Assembly (NCBI GenBank): GCA_037975125.1
Contig: CM075857.1
Span: 76,372,999-76,436,998 of the forward strand
Reading direction: 5' to 3'
Source of the DNA: Latrodectus hesperus
Taxonomy: Eukaryota > Arthropoda > Arachnida > Araneae > Theridiidae
DNA length: 64,000 nt
The notes beneath the pieces are model-generated. The model did no database searches, was not told where the DNA came from, and was given only the letters and a program-made list of their open reading frames with translations. The translations under genes and the position numbers were made by a program. Shown here in pieces: positions 27,630 through 39,480 of the stretch (the stretch's first letter is position 1; every line of letters begins with the position of its first letter).

Positions 27630-28810
27630 ACCGATAATGAAAATGCGACACCAAGAAGGAGTGGCCAGGAATATATGCAAATTTCATGGTAGATGCACTT
27701 TACCGCGTTATGAAAATGTGAAATTCACAGCTCTCTCCAGTGCATGTAGGATAAGATATAAGGAGAGGCAGAGTGGACAATATTAGCACCGTTAGTATTG
27801 CCCACTCTGTGGTGATCGTGGTGATTGGACTGAGAAGAGCAGGTTCATCTTTACGGCAAATCGCAGCTGACAGACACCTGGACGTGTCCACAGTGCATCG
27901 ACTGTGGTGAAGATGGTTTGAATAAGGAACTGTGGAATGTTTGCGAGGTGCTGGTACAGCCAGAGTGACGTCAATACTCGCGGATCGATGCATCGGACTG
28001 GAGATAGTGGCGGCACCACAAAGCACACTTACCGAAATTCTGCAGCATTTGCAAGATACCCTGGATGCTTCCATATCGAGTAGAACCATTTGCCCTCGAT
28101 TGGTGCTAGTGGCCTGCGCTCATGGTGTCCGTTAAGAAGACTGCAATTGATCTCACAACATAGACGCCAACGTCTGGAATGGTGCTGGATTAGAGCGATG
28201 TAGACGACGGAGTCACACATTTACGTCTTCTTAGATGGGTCATGTTTCTGTATGTTCAGTGATAGTTGCCGCGTACGAGTGTGACGTCGACTTGGAGACA
28301 GGTCGAACCCTGTAGCAATTGTGAAACGCGCCACCGCACAAAAACATGACATCATGGTTTGCGGCATCACTGCGTAAGATTCCTGTCACCTGTAGTTTGT
28401 ATTCACGACACTATGATAGCCCAACGATACGTGGATGATATGCTGGGGCACGTTGATATTCCCTTACTTTCAGGGGATGCCCATTGCCTTTTATCAACAG
28501 GATAACACCCAACAGCACATTGCTCGCATGAGCCGACATGCCCTATATGGTGTACAGCTGTTTCTCTAGCCACTGTGCACGTCAGATATCTCATCAATCG
28601 AACACATTTGGGATATGATTAGACGGCATTTGCAAACCCTCCCACTACCTCCTTCAGAAGAACGCACTTTAGCAAGTGGTGGGCAAGGAATGGCGAGTCA
28701 TTTCTCAGATCTCCATCCGTACTCTCATTGAATCTGTGCCTAGACGTGTTGCTTCATGTACCGTCGTCCATGGTGGTTCTACAAATTACTGACCCGTGTT
28801 AACTATTTTC
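27630..28810 (+). pseudogene. decayed Tc1-family element, second family
   Basis: Scattered pieces of a Tc1 transposase run in order on the plus strand. An N-terminal helix-turn-helix region (VIGLRRAGSSLRQIAADRHL, about 27819-27880) is followed by DVSTVHRLW. A following piece begins TEILQHLQDTLDASISSRTI (about 28030-28090). The first catalytic block is recognisable as a CFCMFSDSCRVRV-like string (about 28250-28280). Then come AQRYVDDMLGHVDIP (about 28418-28460) and an STG*HPTAH region corresponding to QQDNARPHTA. Frames change repeatedly and stops are common. The left flank has the sequence GACACCAAGAAGGAGTGGCC (27648-27667), typical of the outer part of such elements as I recall them. I could not find a matching right end, so the copy may be truncated there. 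It is distinct from the copies at 7.15 kb and 14.9 kb. Confidence 0.75.
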
Positions 28811-29283
28811 ATGTATTCTTTTTTGAACATCAATTGCTTGTAACCAACATATGTGTACCAAAATCAAATGTACGAACCTGTAATACAGAGTCCTATTGTT
28901 TAGAAACCTGAAGACCATTATTTATAGAAGCAATAAATGGTGAAACGACGGGCAGTGGGCCCCCATAATGGGCGAGGGTTCGCTCACGATGACTGGGGGA
29001 TAAATCCTGTTACCCTTAGGTATAATTCAGGACCCCCCAACATTATAGTTTCAACCTACTGACCCGACCCTGTTCTCGGTCTGTATTTTTCATATCATTT
29101 CGAAATACAGATCACTAATTGCTCCTTGCTGTCTCTCTGTTTGCTGAGTTTTGTCACTTTTTAGCAATTCCTTCTTGGCGTTGTATTTTCAATGTTTGGT
29201 AGTGTATTTAGTAGTTTTTCTGCTTCTGATAATGATAAGAGAAGTGAAATTTATTTATTTAAAATGTTCCAAATACAACAGGT
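28811..29283. other. GC-richer repeat-like sequence, unassigned
   Basis: At 28940-29075 the sequence is G- and C-rich (GGGCAGTGGGCCCCCATAAT, then GGGGGATAAATCC and GGACCCCCCAAC), quite unlike the neighbouring DNA. It has no open frame and no recognised family. It sits between two transposon remnants and is probably part of another dispersed repeat. Confidence 0.35.
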
Positions 29284-29553
29284 TTATGCCATAGTAATAT
29301 ACAAGTCAATACATTCAGCGAAAGTTTCACTGTCGATAAAGGTTGTTGAAGCTAATTGAATGCGAATGAAATAGTCATCATCATCCAAGAACATACATTT
29401 AAAAGAAATTATTTCATCAATAACTTTGGCCCAAAAGGCAACATTCTTTTTTATATCAAAAAATTCCTTTATTTCCCTTAATTGGCAATGAGTTTGTTGT
29501 ATTAATATGACAAGTTCAAAACATGATAAAAATAGACTAATAGGCTTGTATGC
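29284..29553 (-). pseudogene. 89-codon coding-like fragment, family unknown
   Basis: On the minus strand a frame is open for 89 codons between stops and ends at TAA (29284-29286). It has no early Met; the only internal Met residues are late. The composition looks like a real globular protein, with Cys, Trp, Gln and an acidic cluster: landmarks are CFELVILIQQTHCQLREIKE, FWAKVIDEII, FLDDDDYFIRIQLAS and FAECIDLYITMA. I do not recognise the family. There is no clear splice acceptor in frame upstream, so it is more likely the 3' end of a transposon or virus-like gene than an exon of the host gene. An alternative terminal exon cannot be excluded. The mariner element begins 195 bp further right. Confidence 0.4.
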
Positions 29554-29747
29554 TTAAAGTCATCCACTGTTATTAAAAATGAGTAGCTTAATTTTGTGAT
29601 AATATTTTACGGAATTCTAAATGTATTATATTCGAGTAGTTGAGGGAAAATACCATACCTATATATGTAAGACAGATACAATTCTACTTTTAATAATTTA
29701 TAATTATTAATGACTATTACAATTTTATTATGTAGACATTAACAATA

Positions 29748-31005
29748 TACGAGGGTCACTCTGAAATTTTTGAGATACAACTAGGTTTTTATAGTTATGC
29801 TTACAAAATTTTAGGCGTGTTCAAATTAGTCTCCTCCAGCATCAATGCACTTTTGTAGACGAATTTTCCACAGATTAAATGTCTCAAGCCATTCATTTCT
29901 TCGAATAGATGAAAAAAATGCATTTATAGCCACATCAATCTCTTCTTCTGAATGAAAACGACATCCACGTAAGTTCTTTTTTAGATTAAAGAGTAACCAA
30001 AAGTCGCACATAGCTAGATCAGGTGAATACGGCGGATGTTCGATCACTTTAATTTGTTTTTGTTTAAGAAACTCAACTGTTAATCCGGCTGTATGTGAAG
30101 ATGCACTGTCATGGTGAAGCATTAGTCCCCTAACATTCACTTCTTGTAGAATTTCTGGAAGACATTTAGTGGTATACCAGTTTGCTGTTACTGTCTTCTG
30201 TCCTTCCAGCTTGATGGCTTTCACAAATCCCGTACTTCTGAAGAAAACGGCATACATCACTTTTTTCATCGAGCGTTGTTGTTTTTGTCGGCGTGGGATC
30301 ATCTTCAGACTCATACTTTGCTTTCTTGACGTGTTGGAACGTCAAAAAACAGTATGTTCGTTTCATCACCTGTTACAATTTTAGAAATGATGCGGTGGCC
30401 ACCATCATTCAGCATATTAAGAGTTTCTTTACTGATTCTGACACGCCTCACTTTTTGATGCTCAGTTAGATTATGGGGAACCCAACGGCAAACTACTCTT
30501 TTCATATGTAATTCTTCATGAATGATTTTGTGTATGGCTGCGGATCCAATGTTAAGTTCCTTCTGTATCATTTGTTAGGTACAGCGATAATCATCCATTA
30601 ACATTTTTCGTATGGCAGACACATTATCCGGGATTACTGCCGACGGCGGCCTTCCTGTGTGTTCTTCATCCTGAAGAAAATTGCGACCTTTTCTAAATTC
30701 TCTAAACCATCCGAATACAGTAGCACGAGCTGGAGATTCATCACCAAATGCTAATTGCAACCGTTGAACGCATTCTTCTTGATTTAATCCTGTTTTGAAA
30801 TCATAGAAAATCATAGCGTGAAAATGTTCTCGCGCCAACTCCATTTTCTCTTCTGTTTAAAATTTATTCCACGCTACACAAGTTGAAGTAAGTCAGTAAA
30901 AAATCGCCTTCTGTGTTAAAATATTTTGTACTTTAAAATTAAACCGTTATTTTTATTTTGTTAATTCTCGTCTGCGCGTATCTCAAAGATTTCAGAGTAA
31001 CCCTC

Positions 31006-31008
<3 letters not shown>
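29748..31008 (-). mobile_element. mariner DNA transposon, transposase on minus strand
   Basis: The 1261-bp element has terminal inverted repeats of about 28 bp. Left is ACGAGGGTCACTCTGAAAT (from 29749), and the right end, reversed, is ACGAGGGTTACTCTGAAAT. Both continue into TTTTGAGATAC-like sequence with small differences. TA flanks both ends (29746-29747 and 31009-31010). The right TA is the first unit of a long TA microsatellite, so the element either jumped into a TA run or the run grew from the target site. It carries one transposase gene, interrupted. Confidence 0.93.
29826..30844 (-). pseudogene. mariner transposase (DD34D), broken
   Basis: Translation starts at 30844 (MELAREHFHAMIFYDFKTGL) and runs through the helix-turn-helix region, including a TVFGWFREFRKGRNFLQDEE block and the GRPPSA linker. 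An in-frame TAA stop at 30575-30577 interrupts it; the same frame continues (MIQKELNIGSAAIHK) to the first catalytic region TGDETN. The usual Trp after DET is Asn. A second stop follows QESKV near 30311, and a frame change after it leads into the C-terminal half (MKKVMYAVFFRSTGFVKAIK). The second Asp lies in LMLHHDSASSH (codon 30108-30110) and the third in DLAMCDFWL (codon 30003-30005). They are 34 residues apart, the DD34D spacing of mariners. The gene ends at 29826. Few lesions, so decay is recent compared with the 7-kb and 28-kb Tc1 remnants. Confidence 0.93.

Positions 31009-31099
<91 letters not shown>
31009..31099. repeat. (TA)n microsatellite adjoining mariner end
   Basis: About 45 TA units starting exactly at the TA target duplication of the mariner element. 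Confidence 0.96.
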
Positions 31100-31104
<5 letters not shown>

Positions 31105-32296
31105 AGAGTTTTTTAATAAATAATAATTTAAATTTTTAATCGAGTTATATTAAATAGTATTATATTCAGTCAATTTATTAGCTCATTTCAGTTAATATAT
31201 ATATTAAGTCAAAAACAATGAAATGTTATCTTAAAACGGACCAAACACTGTGACAATAAAATTTTAAGAAACGGTTTCACAGGTAACTCTTAGTAGAAAA
31301 CCAATGCAATGAGACAGTAAGATAATTTCAAAATTAATTGCTTAAAGATGGAAATAATTTATATCATTGTCTTTAGAATTCCTAAGAGAAGAAAATAAAT
31401 TATTATCTTGTAAAGTTTAATTAAAAAAAGAATAAACGTATTTTGATAATGTTTTTTTTGGACCACTTCTGTAAAGGTTTGGATTTAACGAATCGAGGTT
31501 AAGAAACAAAGCTTAAATATTTTGTTTCTTATTGAAATTCTTCATTATAGGTAAACAATTATTTCAATTAAAACTTTTAAAAACTGAGAAATGTATTTAA
31601 TATTTTCTGCATAAAATATTTTTGTAAGCAATTCGTTACAAGTAGTTATTATACAATGTAATTTTATAATTCAAAATATTTAATCACATTGTTAACTATG
31701 ATGTATTATTATTTAATTCTAATGCAGAATATGACAAACATTTGAAAATGTTTTGAAACTAATTTGGTGTATTCATTTTACTTGATTGTCTGTAGTTTCC
31801 TTGGAAATGCATTTCATTACAGTTTTTAATTTAAGTAAAAGTTGTGCATTTATTTTTTAAAAAAGAGGTCTCCATGCATATTACTTAAATGTCAAAAAAG
31901 TGATTAATTACAAATATGAATCTTGATTTTCATGTTGATGATAACAGTTTCTTGTAAAGACATCGATAAGACGAAGAATTTTCAGTGTTTTATTAAAATT
32001 AAAAGACAATATAATTTTTTATAATTCATTTTTTTAAATATAACAAGGAAGCTATAATAAGATTTTATAAGTTCTAAAAATTTGTAATCTAAGTTAAACT
32101 GAATCCAACAGTAAAATAATTATTCCGTAACTTCAATGTTTTTTATCATCTGGCGATTCCAGTTTGCATTGAAGAATTATCTTATTTTACTAACTTAATT
32201 TTTAGAAAACCATGATTAATCTTTCACAGAGCTAATCAAGCTTTTGCTAAAAGAATGATCAAATGCGAAAGAAAATAGAGATGGTGCGGAACTTAC
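31100..32296. other. AT-rich intron
   Basis: Nothing supported; part of the 9.4-kb intron between the first and second visible exons. Confidence 0.55.
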
Positions 32297-32400
32297 CGAC
32301 TGCGAGGCTTTCGATGGAGTTGAGATGTAGCTCTCCTGTACCATCTTGACGATTTTCATTTGTTCCTCTTCTTCCGCCTCATTACTGCGTGCGGGAGCAT
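32297..32400 (-). CDS. internal 104-nt coding exon of unrecognised host gene (first visible exon)
   Basis: The minus-strand acceptor ATTGCCCTTACAG precedes, and the donor GTAAGTTCC follows, a segment that is open in one frame: two bases completing an upstream codon, then 34 codons. The product is APARSNEAEEEEQMKIVKMV followed by QESYISTPSKASQS, acidic then amphipathic and Ser-rich. It ends in phase 0, which joins in frame to the exon at 22772-22859. The upstream exon must end with one extra base; I could not find it in the remaining 31.6 kb to the right, so the upstream intron probably leaves the window. The only Met codons are internal and there is no promoter-like context, so this is not the first exon. 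Confidence 0.78.
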
Positions 32401-32429
32401 CTGTAAGGGCAATAAGACGGCGGCTCAGT

Positions 32430-32800
32430 GCACAGGACTCTTTTATAATCAGCGAACATAATCAAACATTTCCGTTTAATTTCGTTTTCAGTCCGCTGTT
32501 AATGGCAACCCCTCCAGATGCATGCGTAATCAGAAATGCATTTGTGTGCTCGTCGGGATAAGTAATGGTTACAACGTGATTTTCTAATGAAAAGGGCCTC
32601 GGCCACCCCCTAATGGCTGCAAAAGAGGTAACGGTGGTTACTCGGAAACGGGACTTTATTAGTTTGCGTTATTTACACTTGTTGAAACGGGGATTGCACA
32701 AGGCCTGATTGGGGACGTAAAAATCGCAATTACAAACAGCAATGCGGTCCATTTCTCCAGTGACTGCGTGCCATTAAAATTTGAACTCTCAATAGAAATA
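32430..32800. promoter_or_regulatory. CpG-containing patch next to exon, candidate regulatory element
   Basis: Immediately upstream, in gene sense, of the exon at 32297-32400 lies about 350 bp of mixed composition with many CpGs and no open frame in phase with the gene. It contains TGGCAACCCC followed by GATGCATGCGTAAT, TAAT cores and AAACGGG strings. The same TGGCAACCCC...GATGCA order recurs at about 62829-62848. RFX-type factors bind GGCAAC half-sites (known); their use here is inference. Conservation across species would be the test. Confidence 0.3.
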
Positions 32801-33239
32801 AACTTCTTAAAATGCAAGATTGCCATTAGAATTCATTAGTTATTTCAAATTTTACATCCCCTTTACTTCAATTCTGGGAGAATTCATGACTCCTCATTTA
32901 TTTTATTACTCTCAACGTTACACACATATATATAATAAAGTAATAAAAATGTATGCCGTGTGCGTGAGAGTGAGAAAGAGTAATAATATTTTAAGCTAAT
33001 TTTAGAGATTGCCACAAATGTTTTATTTACAGTTTTAATATGTGGAAAATTATAGAGAATTAAGAGTTATGTGTACATCATCAAAAACATAAATTATCAA
33101 AGCCATAATACTGGAATGTTTGATGTGTAATATAATATAAAATGCAAGAATTAATAATGTGAAAAATAATACAATATAAATTTCTCAATTATCAAATATT
33201 GTTAAATTTTCTTTCTACACATTTTCCTCAGTAGGCAGA
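32801..33239. other. AT-rich intron of host gene
   Basis: No supported feature. Confidence 0.45.
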
Positions 33240-33604
33240 AAAATAGACTCAAGTAAGGTCACTAAGTAGACAGAAAAGTAGACTGAAATAAGGTTACTAA
33301 GAAGACCCAAGTAAGGTCACTGAGTAGGCTGGAGTAAGGTCACTAAGTAGACCTAAGTAGACTGGAGTAAGGTCACTAATTAGACCTAAATAGACTGAAG
33401 TAAAGTCACTAGGTAGACCTAAAGACTGAAGTAATGTCACTAAGTAGACCTAAGTTGACTAAAGTAAGGTCACTAAGTATACCAAAGTAGACTGAAGTAA
33501 GATCCCTAGGTAGAACTAAGTTGACTGAAGTAAGGTCACTAGGTAGAACTAAGTAGACTGAAGTAAGGTCACTAGGTAGACCTAAGTTGACTGAAGTAAG
33601 GTCA
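33240..33604. repeat. 33-bp minisatellite
   Basis: Eleven or so degenerate units based on GACTGAAGTAAGGTCACTAA followed by GTAGACCTAAGTA. Some units on the left are shortened to about 22 bp. Because 33 is a multiple of three, the minus strand shows a repeated 11-residue frame (DLTSVYLVLPS and variants) from 33630 to 33409. This is a by-product of the period, with no start context or splice sites. Confidence 0.92.
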
Positions 33605-36530
33605 TTGTATCCGTATTTGATACCATTCACTCTTCTTGCATAAACTAATTAATTTTGATTTGGCTTGAATAGGAATTGATGTTAATTTTTTAATGAAACA
33701 AAGTCTGACAAAGGAAAATTTAATACTTGATGAATAGGTCTCGCATACATTCTGATTTTTTTAAGAGAAATGAGTAAATTTGTGTTTCTGTATGAAATAT
33801 TAATAAACTGCATTAGTTTCTAATTTTTATACAGAATGGGTCTTTTTTTAATCAATCAGGTTTCTTCTTCCTGAATAATTAAAAAAGAGAAAGAGGAAGA
33901 AACCTGATTTAAAGCACAATAATGTTTCTTCTTCTTGCTTATTACAGTACCATGCATTACATCGAAAGTACTGCACAATTATGTTTCATAGGAATTTAGC
34001 TGTTTCTGAGTTATGAAAATAATAAGCTTTTTTACGGAAAATAAAAGACCTGTGTAAACATTTATAATAATAAGTCACCTGGTGCTGGAAATGATGATCA
34101 AAGAATTTTGATGAAAATGTATTATTCATTATGAAAACGGGAAAAAATGTTTTCCAGAATTTTTTTTTAAAAAAAGTCTACAAGAATATTTTTTAATTTT
34201 GCTAAAAACCAGACATGTATGTTTATTTAATTCTTTTAAAGATGTTTCGAAATCAAGAAAAAAGGAAAAAAAACTTCCCTTTGGTTCTTTTTTCCATTTT
34301 TAATAATGTTCTTGTTAACTTTTAAGATAAGATGCATCTTTTAAAACTAAAATTTTAGCTATATTAAATATTACATTATTTTTTGGTACTTCAGAAAAAG
34401 AACCAAAATATGTTACGAAATGAAAAAAAAGTATTTGCTGAATGAATAAAGAATGTTAAATTTTTTTATTAGTTTTCAAGAAAAATGTGGATGAAAAAGC
34501 ACTAGCAGCAATTAAAATTTTGAATTGATTTCTGTTTACAATAAAGATTTTTTTATTATATTGCTATTTAAAATGAAAAATTGAATTCATCAATGGAAGC
34601 AAGTATTGTCCAAAAAAGTTTGATTAATGTGAATTTTTATTCTAAAATTTATAAGAATTTTTATAGATATATTTCAAAACAATTTTTAAATTTTTTTATC
34701 ATAACAATATTGTTAATTTTGTTTTAAATATATTTATATTTTTTATAGTAAATACGCTTATTCAATATAAAAGAATTAAATTCATCTGAATAAAATCTTT
34801 CAAATATTTTAATTTAAGAAAATGAATGGTAAAATAAGAATAAAAGTTTTCTACTGGATAAAATAAAAAACATTATCCGTTTGAGAGGAGCGAATCGTTT
34901 CTAGTTTAGAATACTTGTATAAAAAACTATATTTTTAATTATTATTTTTTTTAATATTTTTAGAAGAAAATTCTGCATGGAAATAAGGTAAAAAAAATGG
35001 AATTATATATTTCATATTCAAATGAACTTATTTAGTATTATGATGTCAAAGAAGAGTTTTTAGTTTTAAAGTGACATCATAAGTGCCTTAGAATTTTAAA
35101 CATAATTCCAAATATTTGATATGTTAACATAATTATTCTGTTGTTTTGATAGGATTTCCAAAAACTGACTTGTTAAGTGATATGTTTTTATAAAATAGTA
35201 GATGCTGCATTGGACTCTTGTAACAGAATAAATATGAATGTTGCATGTTTGAGATTTATAAAAATTATTAAAGAAAACAAATTGATGCTAATAAAATATT
35301 TGAATTTAATTCATTTCTTGTATTAAAATAATGTTTTTAATAAATGGTTATAATGCTGGAAAGTTTAAATCTACAGAAATATTTCAGTATACATAGTTTA
35401 AAGGTGCACCTTCAATTGTAGAAATAAAATATAATTGATAAATCAAAATAGATTTTTAAAAAAATGATAAAATTTTTTAAAATTTAAAATTGCTTCACCT
35501 TTTTCAACTGAAATTTTTATATAAAATACAATTTTAAAATTTCACATATATTTTGTTTTTAGAGTGGTATATTATACAACTTTTTAAGCACAATGCAAGA
35601 TATTTTGCTGCTTTACAAATTAATAAGAAAATATAAGAATTTAAATTTATTTCATTCATTTAAAATTGAATACCTGATAGAATATATTAAAAAGTGTTAA
35701 AATCTTATAGAATGCAGTAATTTCAAAATATTTGACTTTTAACAAAATCAAATTTTATGCAAATTAATGAGAGAATTTTTTTCTACGATGGGAAATATAT
35801 AAAGTTTTATATAATAATTTAATAAATAATTTTTTCTCTATAATTAAAATATAGAGAAAAAAAAAGAACTGCACAAAAGTCCTTTTTTTATACTTTAATT
35901 ATACTACACTAGCTGAAATATTCAATTTTCTTTAGACATTCTGACATTTTCATTTAAAAAACTTTAAATAAATATTTCTGCTTTAAATATTAGCTCTTTG
36001 ATTTACTGAAAATAAAACTAACGAAACTTTATTTACCGATATGATTCATACATAATTATTGTGAAAGTAACTAAATAATGATTGATTTCAATAAAAATTA
36101 TAAATTTCTATTGATTTTGAAAACTTTACAAATGATAAATGTTTAAGAAAGTAAGAAGTCAACCAACAATTTGAATTAAAAATTTACAATAAATTTTGCC
36201 ATAAAAACGCAAATTTTATTTTGAGTGGGAAGTTATTTAATGATTAAAATTATGATTAATAAAGAATATAAGCATATTTACACAGTTAAAATCAAAATAA
36301 TTCTTAGAATATTAATATTTAAAAAAAGTGTTTCATAAAAAGGACTTGCGTAAATTGAGATAGTATAGGATATTTTCTTTTAACATATTATTTTTGTTTA
36401 TTATTTTTTAAAAATGATCAGAATAAAGCATGTTATAGTTTCCAAATATGATAATAAAATTTAGAATTCATAATATGCCTTATGCTAATTATAGAGGGTA
36501 GAGAAAATCCTGCCTTTTTGCCTTTATATA
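33605..36530. other. very AT-rich intron
   Basis: About 2.9 kb of extremely AT-rich sequence. A short inverted arrangement of TTTCTTCTTCCTG and its near complement occurs at 33860-33905. No coding or mobile signal was found. Confidence 0.5.
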
Positions 36531-36544
36531 TTGTGAAGCGGCGA

Positions 36545-36700
36545 TATGATTCTTTGTTTTGATTCAAACAAAGGACGATTCCAAAACAAAGGAAGATTCT
36601 TCATTTTCCTTTGTTTTGCGCCTTTTGCCTCAAGAATAACTCTAAATATGTGAACTTTGAGATGAAAGAGGGAGGATGGTCTGGTCTTTCCTTTGCAAGA
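36545..36700. promoter_or_regulatory. cluster of SOX/HMG-type sites, candidate enhancer
   Basis: Four CTTTGT/ACAAAGG motifs lie within 63 bp: 36552-36557 (plus), 36568-36574 (minus), 36586-36592 (minus) and 36608-36614 (plus). The first two face each other around GATTC. A fifth partial site (CCTTTGCAAG) follows at about 36692. CTTTGT is the known core for SOX and related HMG-box proteins. The block is less AT-rich than the DNA on either side. Regulatory function is inference. Confidence 0.3.
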
Positions 36701-38929
36701 TCGTAGTCTAATTCTTTACATTTAAACTCTTATAATGGTTTAAAATCATTTATTATTTATTTAAAAATAAAAAAAGAAAATAATAAAAAATGTAAATAAA
36801 AACTAAATAAAAAGAAAGATAATAAAAATAAAATTTTCCTCAGAAGATATCTTGATTGAAATATTTATATTTTAGGGTGTCCCCCAGTTTCTCACCAATT
36901 TGGCGCTATATTGTTAGCAATGTTGTTTTATTTCTGGTTGGTATATCGTGTCTTCAACGCCATCTTGTTTTTTCAAAAAGGCACAAAAACGAGCTTGTAG
37001 ACAAAAAAAATCACCTAGGGGAGTTTTACTTTTTTCCCTATAATTTTAGTTTTATTATTCATTAGGAAATTGAAACTTCATAACCGACGTATTTAACTGT
37101 AAAAAGTACTTAAAATGAGTATAATTTAAACCAACTGTATGGGTTTAAGTAATTTATTACCACTTTTTTGATACAAAACATTTTAATTTTAAAAAATAAT
37201 AAAAAATGTATTACAATTCATAAAAATTAATTACGAGCAATTTAAAGATTTGTACATAATAGTTACCTGATTTTTATTTAAAGTTATTTTAAAATTATTT
37301 TTAATGTTAAGTATTCAGTTAACTATAAGCAATCAATTGACATTTAAATAAAAATTATATTATTTAATTTTTAATGAGGTTTTTACTTAATATCTTCTTT
37401 TTATTGGTGTAAAAAAATTCCTATATGCATGTATTACAAGTATATTTAGTATACATAAAATTTGAAAAATACAAAGAAAAATAATAAGATAATTTTCAGA
37501 ATTTCAATATTAGAAAATACGAGAAAATGAAACTACCACATAACATTTGGATGTTCTATTTTGCGAAAGGAATAATTATGTATAGCTATACATGTTGTAA
37601 GATTTACAATAAGTGTAGATAAATAGCTCCATGTTCAGAATGAAATCACTGATCCACATTTATGGAAACAATTTCCCTTTTAAAAATTTATATTTAATAT
37701 ACACTATATTGCAATTATTATGTGAATTTCGAAAAATTTAATCCTGAACAAAAATAACTGTTCCGGGGATGCGTTTTGATAAGTTGTTCAAATTACTGTT
37801 TCAGTACCAGTAACCAATAGGGAATGTTAGTTGTTTAGTTTTATAGAAGACAATATTTGAATGAACTTGTATTTAAATTCATAGGCAATTTCATCTGCAT
37901 TACCATTTTTGATACATTTGGTTTTAAGGGAAGATATATTAAAAACTCGACAGTATTAAGAAATATCGACTAACAAGAGTCATATAGTAAGCATCAAAAA
38001 GAGTAAGTTGAATGAAAAAAGTATTAGTAGGCTTGACAGAAGCCTTTAACCGACTTTGATTGTCATCAAAGTAGCCATATTTATAATATATCATTTTTTA
38101 TATTTATAATATAGCTTACTTTATAAAATCACCAATAATATGACAGAAGTCGCGCTTAAAAAGTATAAACTTATATATACGTAGAAGATCATTTGGTAGA
38201 ATTAGTAGTTTTCATTTGCATATTTTACTAATCAGTAAAATTTCTTCTTCAATTTGTGCCTAATTTCAAAACATTAGGTATATTTCAAAATATTATTTCA
38301 TGGTTATTATTCTCTGTTTTGGAAAGCGTTTCTTGAAACATAGTATAACAAAACTATTTTAGAAAGCCATATGTTTTTTGTATGTTTACTTCAATAAACA
38401 AAGAAAAAAATAACCATGAAATTATATTGAAATATAATTTGTATGCAATCTAATTAATAATCTTTATTCAAATAAAAGATTACAAAGTCGAATTTTCGAT
38501 AAATAATATAAAACAACTATTTTAATTTCATTTACAGTTAATATGATTTTTTTCACTTGAAGTATAGACAATATGTTACATAGAGATATTTCTTATAAAA
38601 TTATAAAAATAATGACTAATCTCAAGCGTAAAAAATACTGATCAATCGTAAGAGATACACGATGATCTATAACACTATATTTAGTTAAATTTATAAGGTT
38701 AGAAACAAAACTTAATATTTAATATATAAACTACTGACAGAAGAGTAAATTAAATTCTATAATTATTTGTGAAACGATATTTTTTGTAAATAATCTGTAT
38801 TTCCTATTTGGCTGAAGAACAATTTAACTATGTATTTTAGAAAAATATAGTTGTATTTAACATAAAATGAAAGCGGTCATTGTGCATTGTCTGCCTCTTT
38901 CTAGAATATTCTGTATTTACCAAATTATC
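36701..38929. other. AT-rich intron of host gene
   Basis: No supported feature. A 69-codon plus-strand frame at 36856-37065 has no motif or context. Confidence 0.45.
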
Positions 38930-39480
38930 ACCGCGGTGTAAATAAGTCATTCTCCCAGGCGACTGCAGCCATGGCGATGGAATCTCCCATATTGAAAAAG
39001 CGAAAACAAATAAAATATTGCATACTGTCTTCTTTTACCATGCCACACCACAGACGCCGCTTGTGCGTTTGTGGACTCTTATTCCACTCTCTCTTGTAGG
39101 CCACAGCATTATCTTAGCTCAGAATCAAGAAGAAGGCCTCATTTATTGCATGTTGGTGCCTATGATTTATTGGGAAGTCATCGACAGAATATCTGCTAAG
39201 GAAAAGAAATTCTCATCCTTCTCGAAAGAATGGAAGGAAAACTGTAATAAATCGGTCGCCAAGAAGTGGGATAGGAAGGTAGAAAGACGCCAAAATCTGA
39301 TGACATAGCTCGACTTTTGTTTTCATTTGAGCAAATGAGATCCACGATTGATTCGGATCACATTTCCATCAAGGATAAAAAAGAAGAAAAGAAAAAAAAA
39401 GGATTCGAAGAGTGTATTTCTCTTCTAGATTAATAAAACCGCCAACGGTGCGGAAAATACGCTTCCTTCCATTCAGGTTC
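38930..39480. promoter_or_regulatory. GC-richer island in intron, candidate conserved non-coding DNA
   Basis: About 500 bp of clearly higher complexity and GC content, including CACCGCGGTGTAAATAAG and CAGCCATGGCGATGG at the left. A 96-codon plus-strand frame (39018-39308) crosses it but has no recognised domain. No splice sites match the host gene. It is best treated as a candidate regulatory or conserved non-coding element. Confidence 0.25.

Noticed and set aside
33409..33630. Repeat protein with 11-residue units
   Set aside because: Explained by a 33-bp minisatellite; neighbouring units of other lengths break the frame.
39018..39308. 96-codon plus-strand frame in a GC-richer island
   Set aside because: No recognised domain, no splice signals, opposite strand to the host gene; kept only as a candidate regulatory patch.
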